From Caldilineaceae bacterium (GTDB lineage Bacteria > Chloroflexota > Anaerolineae > Caldilineales > Caldilineaceae): 64,000 nt of DNA. The notes under the pieces were generated by a model. The model did no database searches. It saw only the letters and a list, made by a program, of their open reading frames with translations, and had not been told where the DNA came from. This document shows, one piece after another, positions 1 through 9,086 of the stretch; positions within the stretch are counted from its first letter, which is position 1; each line of letters begins with the position of its first letter. The position numbers and the translations under genes were made by a program. Where the stretch lies: positions 1-64,000 of the forward strand of contig JAHBVF010000039.1 in assembly GCA_019637685.1 (NCBI GenBank). The letters run 5' to 3'.

Positions 1-176
1 AACGACCATCACCTATTTCGAATACTGAAATCCGCTCTCCTGTAGTTGAAACACGGAGCAATACAAAAAATGGCTAAAGTCGAGTGCTCACATCCCCCGC
101 GTGTATTTTATCGTTCTCTCTGCTACAATGGCCCAATCTGCTACTAATTGCAGCGTCAACAAAGTTTTTCGGGCGT

Positions 177-209
177 AGAAGTTCGACTTTTCAGAAAAGT
201 CGAACTTCT
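177..209. repeat. 15-bp perfect inverted repeat (3-nt loop)
   Basis: Arms 177-191 and 195-209 are perfect complements around the loop CAG. A weaker outer pairing (ACAAAGTT near 159, AACTTTGT near 220) would lengthen the stem. There is no T-run, so it is not a textbook terminator. It lies about 50 bases before the oxidoreductase start and could be the 3' end hairpin of an upstream transcript or a dispersed palindrome. Nothing else recognisable was seen in 1-262. Confidence 0.7.
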
Positions 210-262
210 GTAGTCGAATAACTTTGTTTCCGGCGTACTAATAACCAGCAACGGAGTATCTG

Positions 263-1570
263 ATGTCAAAACCAATCGAACTGGTGCTGATGGGTGCAGG
301 CGCCCGGGGTGCCCACGCCTACGCATCCTATGCCTTTGCCCACCCTGGCGAAGTGCGCTTTGTGGCTGTGGCCGAACCGGACCCGGTGCGTCGCCGCCGC
401 TTTGCCGACGAGCACGACCTGGACGAAAGCCAGACCTTTGCAAGCTGGGAAGAATTGATCCAGGCGGGCAAACTGGCCGACGGCGCGCTCATCACCACCC
501 AGGACCGGATGCACGTGGAGCCAACAGTGGCCGCGCTGGAGGCGGGCTACGACGTGCTGCTGGAAAAGCCAATGGCCGATTCTCTGGAGGGCTGTGTGCG
601 GCTGGTGCAGGCCGCTGAACGCACAGGCCGCAGCCTGCAAATCTGCCACGTCCTGCGCTACACCCCCTTTTGGCAAACAATGCACGACATTCTCTCCAGC
701 GGGCGGCTGGGGCGGATTATCACAGTCGAACACCGGGAGAATGTGGCCTGGTGGCATATGGCCCACAGCTTTGTCCGGGGCAACTGGCGCAACAAAGAAC
801 TGTCCACGCCCATGATTCTGGCCAAATGTTGCCACGACCTGGACCTGCTGGTCTGGAATCTGGACGACCCGGTGGTGCGTCTCTCCTCTGTAGGCAGTCT
901 GCTCCACTATAGAGCAGAGAGCGTCGGACCGGAGATTCCCCTGCGCTGCACCGACGGCTGCCCGATTGAAGCGGAATGCCCCTTCTCCGCGCTGGGCATT
1001 TATATGGACGCCCGGCTGCTGCCTGGCCCCCGCGCCCTGGCCGAAGGCGAAACCGCGCCCAATAGCTGGCCCTTTATGACGATGACCAACGATCTGACCT
1101 GGGAAGGGCGTTTGGAGGCGCTGAAGACCGGTCCGTACGGACGCTGTGTCTACCGTTGCGACAACGATGTGGTGGATCACCAGACAGTGCTGATGGAGAC
1201 GGCCAGCGGCACATCCGTGACGCTGGTGATGCACGGCCACTCCTACGAGGAGTACCGCTCTCTGCGCTTCGACGGCACAAAGGCCAGCCTGCGTGCCTGC
1301 TTCGGCCATCAGCCAGAAATTGTCATCTACGAACACGGGGGCGCAGAAGAGGTGGTGGACATCCCCGCCGCGTCCAGCGGCCACGGCGGCGGGGACTGGG
1401 GCACATTCAGCAGCTTTCTGCGAGTGCTGCGGGGCGAGGAAAAGGCGCTGACCGATGTGCGTGCTTCGCTGGAAAGCCATCTGCTCGCGTTCGCGGCCGA
1501 GGAAGCCCGACTCAACCACCAGGTGATCGATATGGCAAGCTTCCGCGCCCAGGCAGAGGCATTGGGGTAA
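263..1570 (+). CDS. Gfo/Idh/MocA family oxidoreductase
   Basis: NAD(P)-dependent sugar or inositol-type dehydrogenase, 435 aa, presumably cytoplasmic. The N-terminal Rossmann glycine motif is GAGARGAHAY (residues 11-20). The family hallmark EKP is at 101-103 (LLEKPMADS) and the active-site-like CCHDLDLLVW begins at 189. The C-terminal half carries a cysteine cluster, CTDGCPIEAECPFSA (Cys229, 233, 239), which I recall from a subset of this family and which might bind metal. The ATG at 263 has a GGAG Shine-Dalgarno seven bases upstream. The gene stands alone, with an inverted repeat upstream and a hairpin immediately after the stop. The substrate cannot be told from sequence; myo-inositol- or glucose-fructose-type chemistry is typical of the family. 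Confidence 0.9.
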   Translation: MSKPIELVLMGAGARGAHAYASYAFAHPGEVRFVAVAEPDPVRRRRFADEHDLDESQTFASWEELIQAGKLADGALITTQDRMHVEPTVAALEAGYDVLLEKPMADSLEGCVRLVQAAERTGRSLQICHVLRYTPFWQTMHDILSSGRLGRIITVEHRENVAWWHMAHSFVRGNWRNKELSTPMILAKCCHDLDLLVWNLDDPVVRLSSVGSLLHYRAESVGPEIPLRCTDGCPIEAECPFSALGIYMDARLLPGPRALAEGETAPNSWPFMTMTNDLTWEGRLEALKTGPYGRCVYRCDNDVVDHQTVLMETASGTSVTLVMHGHSYEEYRSLRFDGTKASLRACFGHQPEIVIYEHGGAEEVVDIPAASSGHGGGDWGTFSSFLRVLRGEEKALTDVRASLESHLLAFAAEEARLNHQVIDMASFRAQAEALG

Positions 1571-1614
1571 GGCTTTTCCAACCAATAAATTCCCCAAATT
1601 GATTTGGAAAAGCC
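1571..1614. terminator. Hairpin after the oxidoreductase
   Basis: GGCTTTTCCAA (1571-1581) pairs with TTGGAAAAGCC (1604-1614) immediately after the TAA stop. There is no downstream T-tract, so a Rho-independent role is possible rather than certain. Confidence 0.45.
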
Positions 1615-1752
1615 CAAGCCGTTCAGGGAAATTGTCGCCGGATCGGGGATTTATTTTCTTTGAACGGTCTAATATGGCCACATTGATGTGCCCTGCCCTC
1701 GCGTACAGCGCGCCCTGTCAAGAGCCGTGACACGAAGAATCCGACCTGTCCT

Positions 1753-3363
1753 GTGAATTTTTCCCTCAATTTCTACAGCGCAGCTCTGCTGCTGGCCGCG
1801 GCCATTGCTCTCTGGCACGCAATTGCTGTGATGCGTCGCCCCGCGGGTGTCACACCCTCCATCACCGCGTTTTTGTTGGGGATGGCCTGGTGGTGTGTAG
1901 CCTATGCCCTGCACTGGTCCCACACGCCCCAGCCCTATCCCTCGTTCTGGCTGGAAACGACGTATGTGGGCGTTGTGGCGATCCCTACCGCCTTTTTCAC
2001 CTTCACCCTGCGCTACACGGGGCACGACCGCTGGTTCACCCGGTGGTGGCTGATGCTTGCCACTATTGAACCAATACTCACCCTTCTTCTGCTCTGGACA
2101 GACAGCCGACACGGACTTTTCTTTGGGGGTCTGCCCCGGGATGGGAGTCCCCTTTTCAACGGCGGCCCCTGGTTTTGGATAAATGTCATCTATTCCTATG
2201 GGCTGATGCTGACCGCTGTCGTTCTGCTCGCCCAGGCATACAAGCGGGCCACCCATTTCTACAAAGGACAGGCCCGGATGATTTTGGTCGGTGCCCTGCT
2301 CCCCTGGGCTGTCAACGCGCTGATGCTGGCCGGTTTCAATCCCCTGCCCGGTCTCGACCTGACACCCTTCGCATTTACACTCACCGGGCTGGCCTTCACC
2401 TATGGCGTCCGCAACTACCGGCTGCTGGATATTATCCCTGTGGCCCGGGACACACTCATCGAAAAGATGGCCGACGGGGTGATTGTATTGGACACCCAAA
2501 ACCGGCTGGTAGACATCAATCCCACCGGCCAGTGGATGCTGCGGGCGCGGGGCAGGCCGCCCATTGGCCAGCCCATCGAACCCCTTCTGGCCCACTGGCA
2601 GAATCTGGTCGAGCGTTTCCGCGAAATTCAGGATGGGCAATTTGAGTTGCAGATTGAAGACGATCTGCCGATTTTCGTCGATCTGTTGATTGCGCCCTTG
2701 TCCGATGCCACAGGACGCTATACCGGGCGGCTGCTCGTGCTGCGCGACATCAGCCGGCTGAAACAGACAGAGCTAAAGCTGCGGCAGGCCAACGAGGAAT
2801 TGCACGACCGTATCCACCAGATCGAACGATTGCAGACCCAATTGCAGGAGCAGGCCATCTGCGATGGACTGACCGGTCTGTACAATCGACGGTACCTGGA
2901 AGAGGCATTGGCACGCGAGATATCCCAGGCCGCAGAAGAAGGACAGCCGCTGGCTTTGCTGATGCTGGACATCGACCACTTCAAGGGGTTCAATGATACC
3001 CACGGACACAGCGCGGGGGATATGCTTTTGCAACACCTGGCCGGGTTGCTAAAAGGGCTGGCCCGGACGGGGTGCATAGTCTGCCGCTATGGCGGCGAAG
3101 AATTTGTGGTGGTAATGCCTGGGGCTGGCATTGAGCAGGCAACCGAGCGGGGCCAGGAGATATGTGACGACCTGGCAAAAACGTCGGTACTCCACCGGGG
3201 CACGCAACTTCGCATCACTGTTTCTGTGGGTGTGGCCGCCTATCCGGTCCACGCCCACACCCCCGCGGAATTGCTCCACAGCGCAGATCAGGCCCTCTAT
3301 GCAGCCAAACACCGGGGGCGCAATGGGGTGGCAGTTTTCCGGGAACAACAGAGAGTCCAATGA
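1753..3363 (+). CDS. Membrane 7TM-PAS-GGDEF diguanylate cyclase
   Basis: Predicted to make cyclic di-GMP in response to a membrane or PAS signal; 536 aa. Residues 1-215 contain about seven hydrophobic helices resembling the 7TM N-terminal domain of histidine kinases. A PAS domain follows (about 230-330, beginning IEKMADGVIVLD), then a short coiled coil (LKQTELKLRQANEELHDRIH). The GGDEF domain (about 370-530) has an intact GGEEF active loop near residue 447 (CRYGGEEFVV). The allosteric inhibitory RxxD site is missing: its place is taken by RTGC, so product inhibition is probably lost. The start is GTG. The stop codon lies inside a long terminator hairpin shared with the convergent DEAD-box gene. 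Confidence 0.88.
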   Translation: MNFSLNFYSAALLLAAAIALWHAIAVMRRPAGVTPSITAFLLGMAWWCVAYALHWSHTPQPYPSFWLETTYVGVVAIPTAFFTFTLRYTGHDRWFTRWWLMLATIEPILTLLLLWTDSRHGLFFGGLPRDGSPLFNGGPWFWINVIYSYGLMLTAVVLLAQAYKRATHFYKGQARMILVGALLPWAVNALMLAGFNPLPGLDLTPFAFTLTGLAFTYGVRNYRLLDIIPVARDTLIEKMADGVIVLDTQNRLVDINPTGQWMLRARGRPPIGQPIEPLLAHWQNLVERFREIQDGQFELQIEDDLPIFVDLLIAPLSDATGRYTGRLLVLRDISRLKQTELKLRQANEELHDRIHQIERLQTQLQEQAICDGLTGLYNRRYLEEALAREISQAAEEGQPLALLMLDIDHFKGFNDTHGHSAGDMLLQHLAGLLKGLARTGCIVCRYGGEEFVVVMPGAGIEQATERGQEICDDLAKTSVLHRGTQLRITVSVGVAAYPVHAHTPAELLHSADQALYAAKHRGRNGVAVFREQQRVQ

Positions 3364-3407
3364 AAATGCCCCCATCACCGTTTTGGTGATGGGGGCATTT
3401 TCATTGG
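3357..3407. terminator. Bidirectional terminator, about 23-bp stem
   Basis: An uninterrupted stem 3357-3379 / 3385-3407 with a GTTTT loop, ending in A/T-rich sequence on both sides. It includes the stop codon of the diguanylate cyclase and lies 12 bases before the stop of the convergent helicase, so it can terminate both. Confidence 0.85.
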
Positions 3408-3419
3408 GGCAGAATCAGC

Positions 3420-4742
3420 TTAGCCCGACCGGCGTGTCCCCGGCGAGCGCTGCTGACGCGGGCTGCCGCTCCAGCTTTTCTGCCCACTTCGGGATGCACC
3501 ACCGCCAGGGCGAGGCGATCGGTTGTTATTGTTAAAGTTCGGCCTGCGTCCCCCCCGCCGGTTGCGAGCGGATGTGTTCGACTGGGCCTGGGCAATGGCC
3601 GTCTGGCGTTCCGGCACAAAATCCCCGTAGTCAAATTCAGGCAGCCGCCGCCGTTCCAGGGGTTCGCCCAACACCTTTTCAATGTCCCGCACCATCGGCT
3701 CGTCGTTCTCTGTGACAAATGTAAAGGCGTCGCCGCTCTGTTCGGCCCGACCCGTGCGCCCGATGCGGTGGGTATAGGCGTCCACTGTGTCGGGAATGTC
3801 AAAGTTGATGACGTGGGAAATGTCCGTCACATCGATGCCCCGGGAGGCAATGTCCGTCGCCACCAGAATATCGAACTTGCCATCCCGAAAACCGTCGATG
3901 GACGCCTGGCGACGATTCTGGGCCATATTCCCCTGCAAGGCAGTCGAGTTGTAGCCTTCGTTGGAAAGCAGTTGGGCCAGATTGCGCGCCCGTCGTTTGG
4001 TGCGGGTGAAGACCAACACCCGACCCGTTGGGGTCTGTTTCAGCATCCCCAGCAGCAGACGGTTCTTCAGCTTGTCGGTGATGGGGAAGATGGCGTGGGA
4101 GACTGTCTCCGCGGGCGCAATCATCCCGATCTGCACAGTGGCCGGGTTGTCCAGAATTTCCGCCGACAGGTTGCGGATGTCGTCGGGCATTGTGGCCGAG
4201 AAGAAGAGAGTCTGGCGCTGGCTGGGCAGATGCTTCAGAATGCGCCGGATGTCGGGCAGAAAGCCCATATCGCACATGCGGTCGGCTTCGTCCAGCACCA
4301 GCACTTCCACATTGGAGAGGTCGATGTCGCCCTCACCGATGTGGTCGAGCAGGCGTCCCGGACAGGCCACCACAATCTCCACACCCCGGCGCAGCGCGGC
4401 CAATTGGGGGCGCTTGCTCACGCCGCCATAGATGGGCGTGCTGGTCACTTTCAGATTCTGGCCCAGATCGGTAAAGGTCTGGTGGATCTGCTCGGCCAGC
4501 TCGCGGGTGGGGGCCACCACCAGCACCCGCACTTTGCGCAGGGGGCCGGTGATCAAACGCTGGAGAATGGGAAGGGCAAAAGCGGCTGTCTTGCCTGTGC
4601 CCGTCTGGGCCAGACCCAGCACATCCCGCCCGGCCAGGACCAGAGGAATGGATTGTTCCTGAATGGGGGTGGGGGTTTCATATCCCACAGCTTCGACAGC
4701 CGCGTTCAGGCGCGCGTCGAGAGAAAAATCGGCAAAATTCAT
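3420..4742 (-). CDS. DEAD-box ATP-dependent RNA helicase (RhlE-like)
   Basis: RNA unwinding or remodelling enzyme, 440 aa. Visible motifs: Q motif (ETPTPIQEQ, 22-30), motif I AQTGTGKT (45-52), PTRELAEQ (Ia), DEAD at 151-154, SAT (III), ATDIASRGIDV (V) and HRIGRTGR (VI). The C-terminal tail of about 60 residues is rich in Arg, Gly, Ser and Asn, typical of RhlE/CsdA-type RNA-binding tails. The open frame continues 56 codons further upstream, but the ATG at 4742 is preferred because AAGGAG lies eight bases before it and the family begins at MNFADFSL. Transcribed divergently from the carotenoid gene. The stop faces the shared terminator. Confidence 0.93.
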   Translation of the reverse strand: MNFADFSLDARLNAAVEAVGYETPTPIQEQSIPLVLAGRDVLGLAQTGTGKTAAFALPILQRLITGPLRKVRVLVVAPTRELAEQIHQTFTDLGQNLKVTSTPIYGGVSKRPQLAALRRGVEIVVACPGRLLDHIGEGDIDLSNVEVLVLDEADRMCDMGFLPDIRRILKHLPSQRQTLFFSATMPDDIRNLSAEILDNPATVQIGMIAPAETVSHAIFPITDKLKNRLLLGMLKQTPTGRVLVFTRTKRRARNLAQLLSNEGYNSTALQGNMAQNRRQASIDGFRDGKFDILVATDIASRGIDVTDISHVINFDIPDTVDAYTHRIGRTGRAEQSGDAFTFVTENDEPMVRDIEKVLGEPLERRRLPEFDYGDFVPERQTAIAQAQSNTSARNRRGGRRPNFNNNNRSPRPGGGASRSGQKSWSGSPRQQRSPGTRRSG

Positions 4743-5017
4743 AGAATACTCCTTGGCTACATTGAGCCAAGTCGCACTCTTAGCCCGAATGATACGTAGC
4801 ACAGAACAGCGGGGGCTGGCTGTGCAAATGTCAGGGCGAAACGGTTTTCGCCAACAGGGAAGTATGGGGCGTGGCAGGCATTCTGTCAACTTTGGGGAGT
4901 GTTGTGCCAAAATACGACGTTGACGAATTGCCCAAAAGACGCGACAATCAGTCCACTGTCAAGACAAAGGAAGTGCCACACAAACACCGCCATTCACCCA
5001 CAAAAGCGAGTCCTGCT

Positions 5018-5896
5018 ATGCCCAACGCCTACTTTCTCACCTTCGAACTTCTGATGCTTGTCCTCCTGGCCCTGTGCGCCCGCCACGCCTGGCAAGCGGG
5101 CGAAGCGGGCGGCACAGGCGGCGCGGCCCGGGTCTGGCAACTGCTGGCCGGGGTCGGCTTTGGCCTGCTCTTGGAATGGGCCACCATCCAGCAGTTGCAC
5201 GCCTATAGCTACGGGAAATTTGTGATGATGCTGGGCGGGGAAGTGCCGGTTGCCATCGGCATCGGCTGGGGGGTAATTATCTACAGTGCGCGCCTCTTTG
5301 GGGAAGGGGTGGAGATGCCCGGTTGGTCCAAACCCGTGCTGGCCGGGCTGCTGGCCCTGAACATCGACCTGGCTATGGATGCGGTCGCCATCCGCCTGGG
5401 CTTCTGGGATTGGGGCGCGGGAATGAACTTCGAGTATTTCGGCGTGCCCTATCCCAACTTTTGGGCCTGGTTCTGGGTGGTCTTCTCCTTCTCCGTGGGT
5501 CTGCGCTGGCTGGCCTCCGGGGAAAGCTGGTCGTCCCGCTGGCTGGGTCCGCTGGGGGCGATTGTGGTGGGTGTCGTCGGCGTGCTGGGGACCAACTGGC
5601 TGATCACCGCGGTTGTGCCCGACGCCATCCAGCCCCAGGTGGTGTGGGGGACGCTGCTGGTGGCGCTCTTTCTGGTGCGCATTTTGCGTCCCCGCCTGCA
5701 CCAAAAGGAGCTACCCGCGGTCGTCTTCTGGGTTCCCTTTGCCATACACATCTTCTATCTGGCCGCGGGACTGCTGAGCGGCGCCTTTACCGCCGCGCCC
5801 TTCCTGTTGCTGGCCAGCCTGGTCATGCTCGCCCTGGCGCTCTGGTTGCATGGACCGACCCTGCGCCGAATGATGGATAGAGAGGGGTACGCATAG
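5018..5896 (+). CDS. Carotenoid biosynthesis (CruF/DUF422-like) membrane protein
   Basis: Polytopic membrane protein of 292 aa with seven or so hydrophobic segments. The loop FEYFGVPYPNFWAWFWVV and the Asp-containing helix NIDLAMDAVA match the pattern of the CruF / bisanhydrobacterioruberin hydratase (DUF422) family, which hydrates the psi-end of carotenoids. The ATG at 5018 is chosen because the 49 codons before it are low-complexity and unlike the family. No other carotenoid gene (crtB, crtI) is in the window, so the pathway is inferred only from family. A weak ORF reads antisense across the 3' end. Confidence 0.7.
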   Translation: MPNAYFLTFELLMLVLLALCARHAWQAGEAGGTGGAARVWQLLAGVGFGLLLEWATIQQLHAYSYGKFVMMLGGEVPVAIGIGWGVIIYSARLFGEGVEMPGWSKPVLAGLLALNIDLAMDAVAIRLGFWDWGAGMNFEYFGVPYPNFWAWFWVVFSFSVGLRWLASGESWSSRWLGPLGAIVVGVVGVLGTNWLITAVVPDAIQPQVVWGTLLVALFLVRILRPRLHQKELPAVVFWVPFAIHIFYLAAGLLSGAFTAAPFLLLASLVMLALALWLHGPTLRRMMDREGYA

Positions 5897-6214
5897 ACCG
5901 CCCGATTCCGGGAATCGACCAAACGATCGCCGTCCTGTCTTTTCGTGCTGGTCGATTCCCGGAATCAAGACCCGCCACCGCACCCAGGACGGGCGGCGCA
6001 AGCAGGTCAGCACTGGCACGGCCCCAGCGGCCAGGGCCACCAGCCCCAGCGCATAGGTGACAAAACGCTCGATGAAAGGGTCAATCTGCAAATACGTCGC
6101 CACCCCAGCCACCAGCAACAATACCGCCAACCCAATCACCCAATAGCCCAATATCCTTCTCTTCCGCGCCTTCTCTCTGACGATATTGTAACGCAAGCTG
6201 ACAGCTTGCGCCAC
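5711..6214 (-). CDS. Possible small two-helix membrane protein
   Basis: Reading leftward from 6214, the first 85 residues look like a real small membrane protein: a basic N-terminus (REKARKRR), one hydrophobic helix (ILGYWVIGLAVLLLVAGVA), a short polar loop, and a second helix (TYALGLVALAAGAVPVLTCL). The remaining 80 residues are compositionally different, cross the inverted repeat at 5904-5966 and run antisense into the carotenoid gene. Either the natural stop has been lost or only the N-terminal half is meaningful. It starts eight bases after the stop of the 701-aa gene on the same strand. No family recognised. Confidence 0.3.
   Translation of the reverse strand: MAQAVSLRYNIVREKARKRRILGYWVIGLAVLLLVAGVATYLQIDPFIERFVTYALGLVALAAGAVPVLTCLRRPSWVRWRVLIPGIDQHEKTGRRSFGRFPESGGLCVPLSIHHSAQGRSMQPERQGEHDQAGQQQEGRGGKGAAQQSRGQIEDVYGKGNPEDDRG
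5904..5966. repeat. 17-bp inverted repeat built from GATTCCGGGAATC
   Basis: GATTCCGGGAATCGACC (5904-5920) is exactly complementary to 5950-5966, with a 29-nt spacer. Each arm is itself almost palindromic. It follows the carotenoid gene stop by eight bases and may terminate it. The core GATTCCGGGAATCG recurs at 20832-20845. Confidence 0.7.
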
Positions 6215-6220
6215 GGGCCC

Positions 6221-8326
6221 CTATCTACGCTGCCCTTTCTTGCCACTCTTGCCCTTCTTCTTCTGGGCAACCGGCTCTGAATTAACCTCGGCCATTTGCT
6301 CATCGCGCATGGATTGCCAGGCGCTTGGCCCGCCTTCCTCCAGGGCCACCAGACTATCCGCCACCAGCCCGGCCAAATCGGCCATCTCCTCAGAACGGTG
6401 CATCACCCGCCGCAGCAGGGGCAGGGCAGTGTTGTACAGTTCCTCAGCCGTGGCCCGGTCGCCAAAGTCGTGCTCGGCAAAGGCCCGAAACGCGAGCACT
6501 TCCGGGTCGGTCGGCCGCACGTCGTAGGCCCCGCGCACGACTTCCAGAGATTCTTCAAAGCGGTGCAGGAAGCGCAACAGCAGACTCATACGCACACGCA
6601 AATCCACATTGGTGGGGTTGCGCTGGATGCGCCGCCGGTATTCGGCCAGCCCTTCCAACGGGTGCATGGGACGGCCAAGGATCACCGACTCGAAACGGCT
6701 GAGCCAGGGGCCTTGGGCAAAGAGGGGGCGACCCGTTGTCCTGCCTGTCACCAGCGCCCGAAAGCTCTCCTCTCCCTGTAGAGGAATCAGCAGACGTATG
6801 AGGTCAATCCCACGCAATTCGTAGCTCTCTTTGGCCCCACATTTGGGGCAGACAATCTCCCGGTCCATCACATGCGGGTCATAGCGGACGGGCTGGCCCT
6901 CGTCCACACGGCGCTGGGTTCCCATGTCCTGGGTCACGTGCTGGACGAAATGGGGGCGGGCGCGGCCACAACGTTTGCAGGTCAGATTGAGGTAGAGGCC
7001 GTCCTTCCGCGGGGGCGGCGTGGTGCGGGGCAGCCCCAACTCATCCTCCACGTAGTCCAGATCAAGCATCTGCAGATCGACCCGATCTGCCTGAAAGGCA
7101 GCCTCGATAGCTGGATAGGCTTCAGTTGCGCCCAAATCGCACAGGTCCCCGATGACAGTAGCGGTGAAGGTCTCCTCACCCACATTGGCTTCGGAGCCGG
7201 GCCGGTCGAGCAGTTCGGTCAGAAAAGCCACGACTTCGGCCCGTTCTTCGGGATGTCTCTTGGCCCGTTCAGCCAGGGCATCGGTTGCGCCGGAGCGGAT
7301 TCCCCAATCACAGCCAGCATCGGCGGCCCAACCGCGCAACTCTGCCGGCGTGTAGCCACCCACCAACCCGAAGTTTCTATAGAGCAGATCCCGCCAGTCA
7401 CCTTTGGCCTGGTCCAGCCAGCGGTCGATCCCGACAAAGTGGGCGGGCTGCTTCTGGCGCAGACGACGCAATAGTTCCAGCGCGTGCCCGCATGCCGGGG
7501 TGTCGTAGAGGGTGTCGTCCCAGGCCAGGTAGAGCAGTTCCGGTATCAGCACATTCCCCTGGGCCAGGATTTCCCGGTAGCATTCGTCCACTGCCGCGGG
7601 GGGCAGGCCCAGCAGGCGGCGGATGGGCGGCAGATACTCCCTTTCATTCGCCTGCCCAGCCAGGGTCAGAGCAAAGGCCGCGCGCAGATCCGCCAACGCC
7701 TGGGGATCGACCGCGCGCAGATCGTCGGTACGCGCGGCCCAGTCCGAACGTTCCGCCTCTGCCTGCTGAATGTGCAGGTTATAAACGTCTCCCTTGTCGG
7801 CCTCGGCTGGCAAAGCAGCCAGAATTGTCTCCAGCGCCTCCGCGGCGAGAGCGTAGAGGCCGCACAGTTCCAAACTGTCGATCAGTCGGTAGTAGTAGTG
7901 GGGGGTTGTCGGCTCCCCACGCACGATGCGGGCAAATTGACCGATGCCCACCGAAATAGCGGCGCGGGTGGTAAACAACTCGGCGATCTCGACCAGCCAG
8001 CCTTTGGCATTGTCCCGTTCGTCGCGCTGCAAGTTGTAGACAAGCGCCGCATAGGCAGTGGCAATCGCGGCATGGATATCCCTGTCCGCCAGCCCCATAG
8101 CCTGCTCGAAATAGAGGGCATCGTAGTCCACTACATCCGACTCATACGGGCTATGCATAATCAGCCAGCGCACGGCCCTCTCCCGTGCCCAGGTCTCTTC
8201 GTTTCGTTCCGCGTCGGATAATTCGGCCAGCACATCCAGCAAATCAACGCTCGACCACTTGCCCGGCGGCTGGCTCTGGATTTCCTCCAAACTCATTCGT
8301 TGAAAACGTCGTTCGATGTTCGCCAT
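6221..8326 (-). CDS. Zinc-ribbon, TPR/HEAT-like repeat protein of unknown function
   Basis: 701 aa, soluble, no signal peptide. Mostly alpha-helical, with repeat-like stretches in both halves. The C-terminal part (for example NPTNVDLRVRMSLLLRFLHR, then VRPTDPEVLAFRAFAEHDFG) is TPR-like. A CxxC...CxxC zinc ribbon sits near residues 450-500 (CKRCG, later CPKCG). The block ETFTATVIGDLCDLGATEAY resembles HEAT/DUF1186-like segments, but this is uncertain. The protein ends in a Lys/Arg tail (KKKGKSGKKGQRR), suggesting nucleic-acid or ribosome contact. The ATG at 8326 is preferred over an upstream TTG (8356) because a GAGAGG-type ribosome site lies between them. Function not recognised. Confidence 0.75.
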   Translation of the reverse strand: MANIERRFQRMSLEEIQSQPPGKWSSVDLLDVLAELSDAERNEETWARERAVRWLIMHSPYESDVVDYDALYFEQAMGLADRDIHAAIATAYAALVYNLQRDERDNAKGWLVEIAELFTTRAAISVGIGQFARIVRGEPTTPHYYYRLIDSLELCGLYALAAEALETILAALPAEADKGDVYNLHIQQAEAERSDWAARTDDLRAVDPQALADLRAAFALTLAGQANEREYLPPIRRLLGLPPAAVDECYREILAQGNVLIPELLYLAWDDTLYDTPACGHALELLRRLRQKQPAHFVGIDRWLDQAKGDWRDLLYRNFGLVGGYTPAELRGWAADAGCDWGIRSGATDALAERAKRHPEERAEVVAFLTELLDRPGSEANVGEETFTATVIGDLCDLGATEAYPAIEAAFQADRVDLQMLDLDYVEDELGLPRTTPPPRKDGLYLNLTCKRCGRARPHFVQHVTQDMGTQRRVDEGQPVRYDPHVMDREIVCPKCGAKESYELRGIDLIRLLIPLQGEESFRALVTGRTTGRPLFAQGPWLSRFESVILGRPMHPLEGLAEYRRRIQRNPTNVDLRVRMSLLLRFLHRFEESLEVVRGAYDVRPTDPEVLAFRAFAEHDFGDRATAEELYNTALPLLRRVMHRSEEMADLAGLVADSLVALEEGGPSAWQSMRDEQMAEVNSEPVAQKKKGKSGKKGQRR

Positions 8327-8368
8327 TTCAGGGCTGTTCCTCTCTGTGTAGCACAAGCCGATTGAAGA

Positions 8369-8725
8369 TCAAGAAAATGGTCCGGACAGCATCTGGCCGC
8401 TGCGCGGGCCTGGGTTGTCGCTGACCAGTTGCCAGCTTCCCCCGAAGTCGTCCGGGCGGTAGAGGCCGGGATCGTTCTGGCTTTCCACCAGCGCCCAGAA
8501 GTTGCGATGCACTCCCCAAAAGCTGGTGTAGAGAATGTCCGGGTTGCGGGGAGCGATGCGCAAATCCAGCGCGCCGGCTTTTTCGCTGACGCAGAGAATC
8601 TTCTCCCAGCTTTTGCCCCTATCTGTCGAGCGGAATACGCCCCGCTCTTCATCCGGCTTGGGGTCGTAGGATTGTGAAATGATAGGGAAGACACCGCTAT
8701 TTCCATGTCCTTGTTTCCATGCCAT
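8369..8725 (-). pseudogene. Fragment of a BNR-repeat (sortilin/VPS10-like) glycoside hydrolase
   Basis: About 118 codons remain. GVFRSTDRGKSWEKILCVS, then ALDLRIAPRNPDILYTSFWG, then a GLYRPDDFGGSW-like block match the repeat grammar of secreted BNR/WD40-like hydrolases, which normally run to about 1000 residues. There is no signal peptide, no second half and no neighbouring matching frame. The fragment ends 12 bases before the open TTG of the 701-aa gene. The upstream 8726-9086 holds no coding sequence I can support. Best read as a decayed remnant. Confidence 0.6.
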
Positions 8726-9086
8726 TATTCCATGCCATTAAATGTAGCGGAAAGGGCAGGACTGGGCAAGTTGGACGCTGGGCGTCAGGTCTTTCCCCAA
8801 GTGATGGATTTGCACGGCTGAAGAAGCTGGATATTGCCATCCCCGCTCCCTGGCCCACCGACGGCGCTGCGGCCAACTATATTCTCCTGCTCATTGTCAC
8901 TGCTCCGATGCGACACACCCGCCACACAATTTTTGCACAGGAGTATTCTCCTGGCGGGTGCGTCGCGGCCAAGGCCTGAGTAGTTACGGCTAGCTTTTGA
9001 AAAGCCCGGTTTTGCAGCCGCTGGCATTGTGGATCGGATGTGGTATGATTTGGGCGCTGAACCTACCACAGAAATGGAACTGACAT
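8726..9086. other. Gene-free stretch with one imperfect hairpin
   Basis: No supported ORF. 8911-8924 and 8952-8965 form an imperfect 14-bp stem with one mismatch (core CACCCGCC / GGCGGGTG). A TATGAT hexamer at 9044-9049 could be a -10 box for the MFS gene, but no good -35 lies at the right distance. Confidence 0.5.

Noticed and set aside
101..129. Promoter before the first gene (TACAAT at 124-129)
   Set aside because: The -10 is plausible, but no acceptable -35 is found at 16-18 bases.
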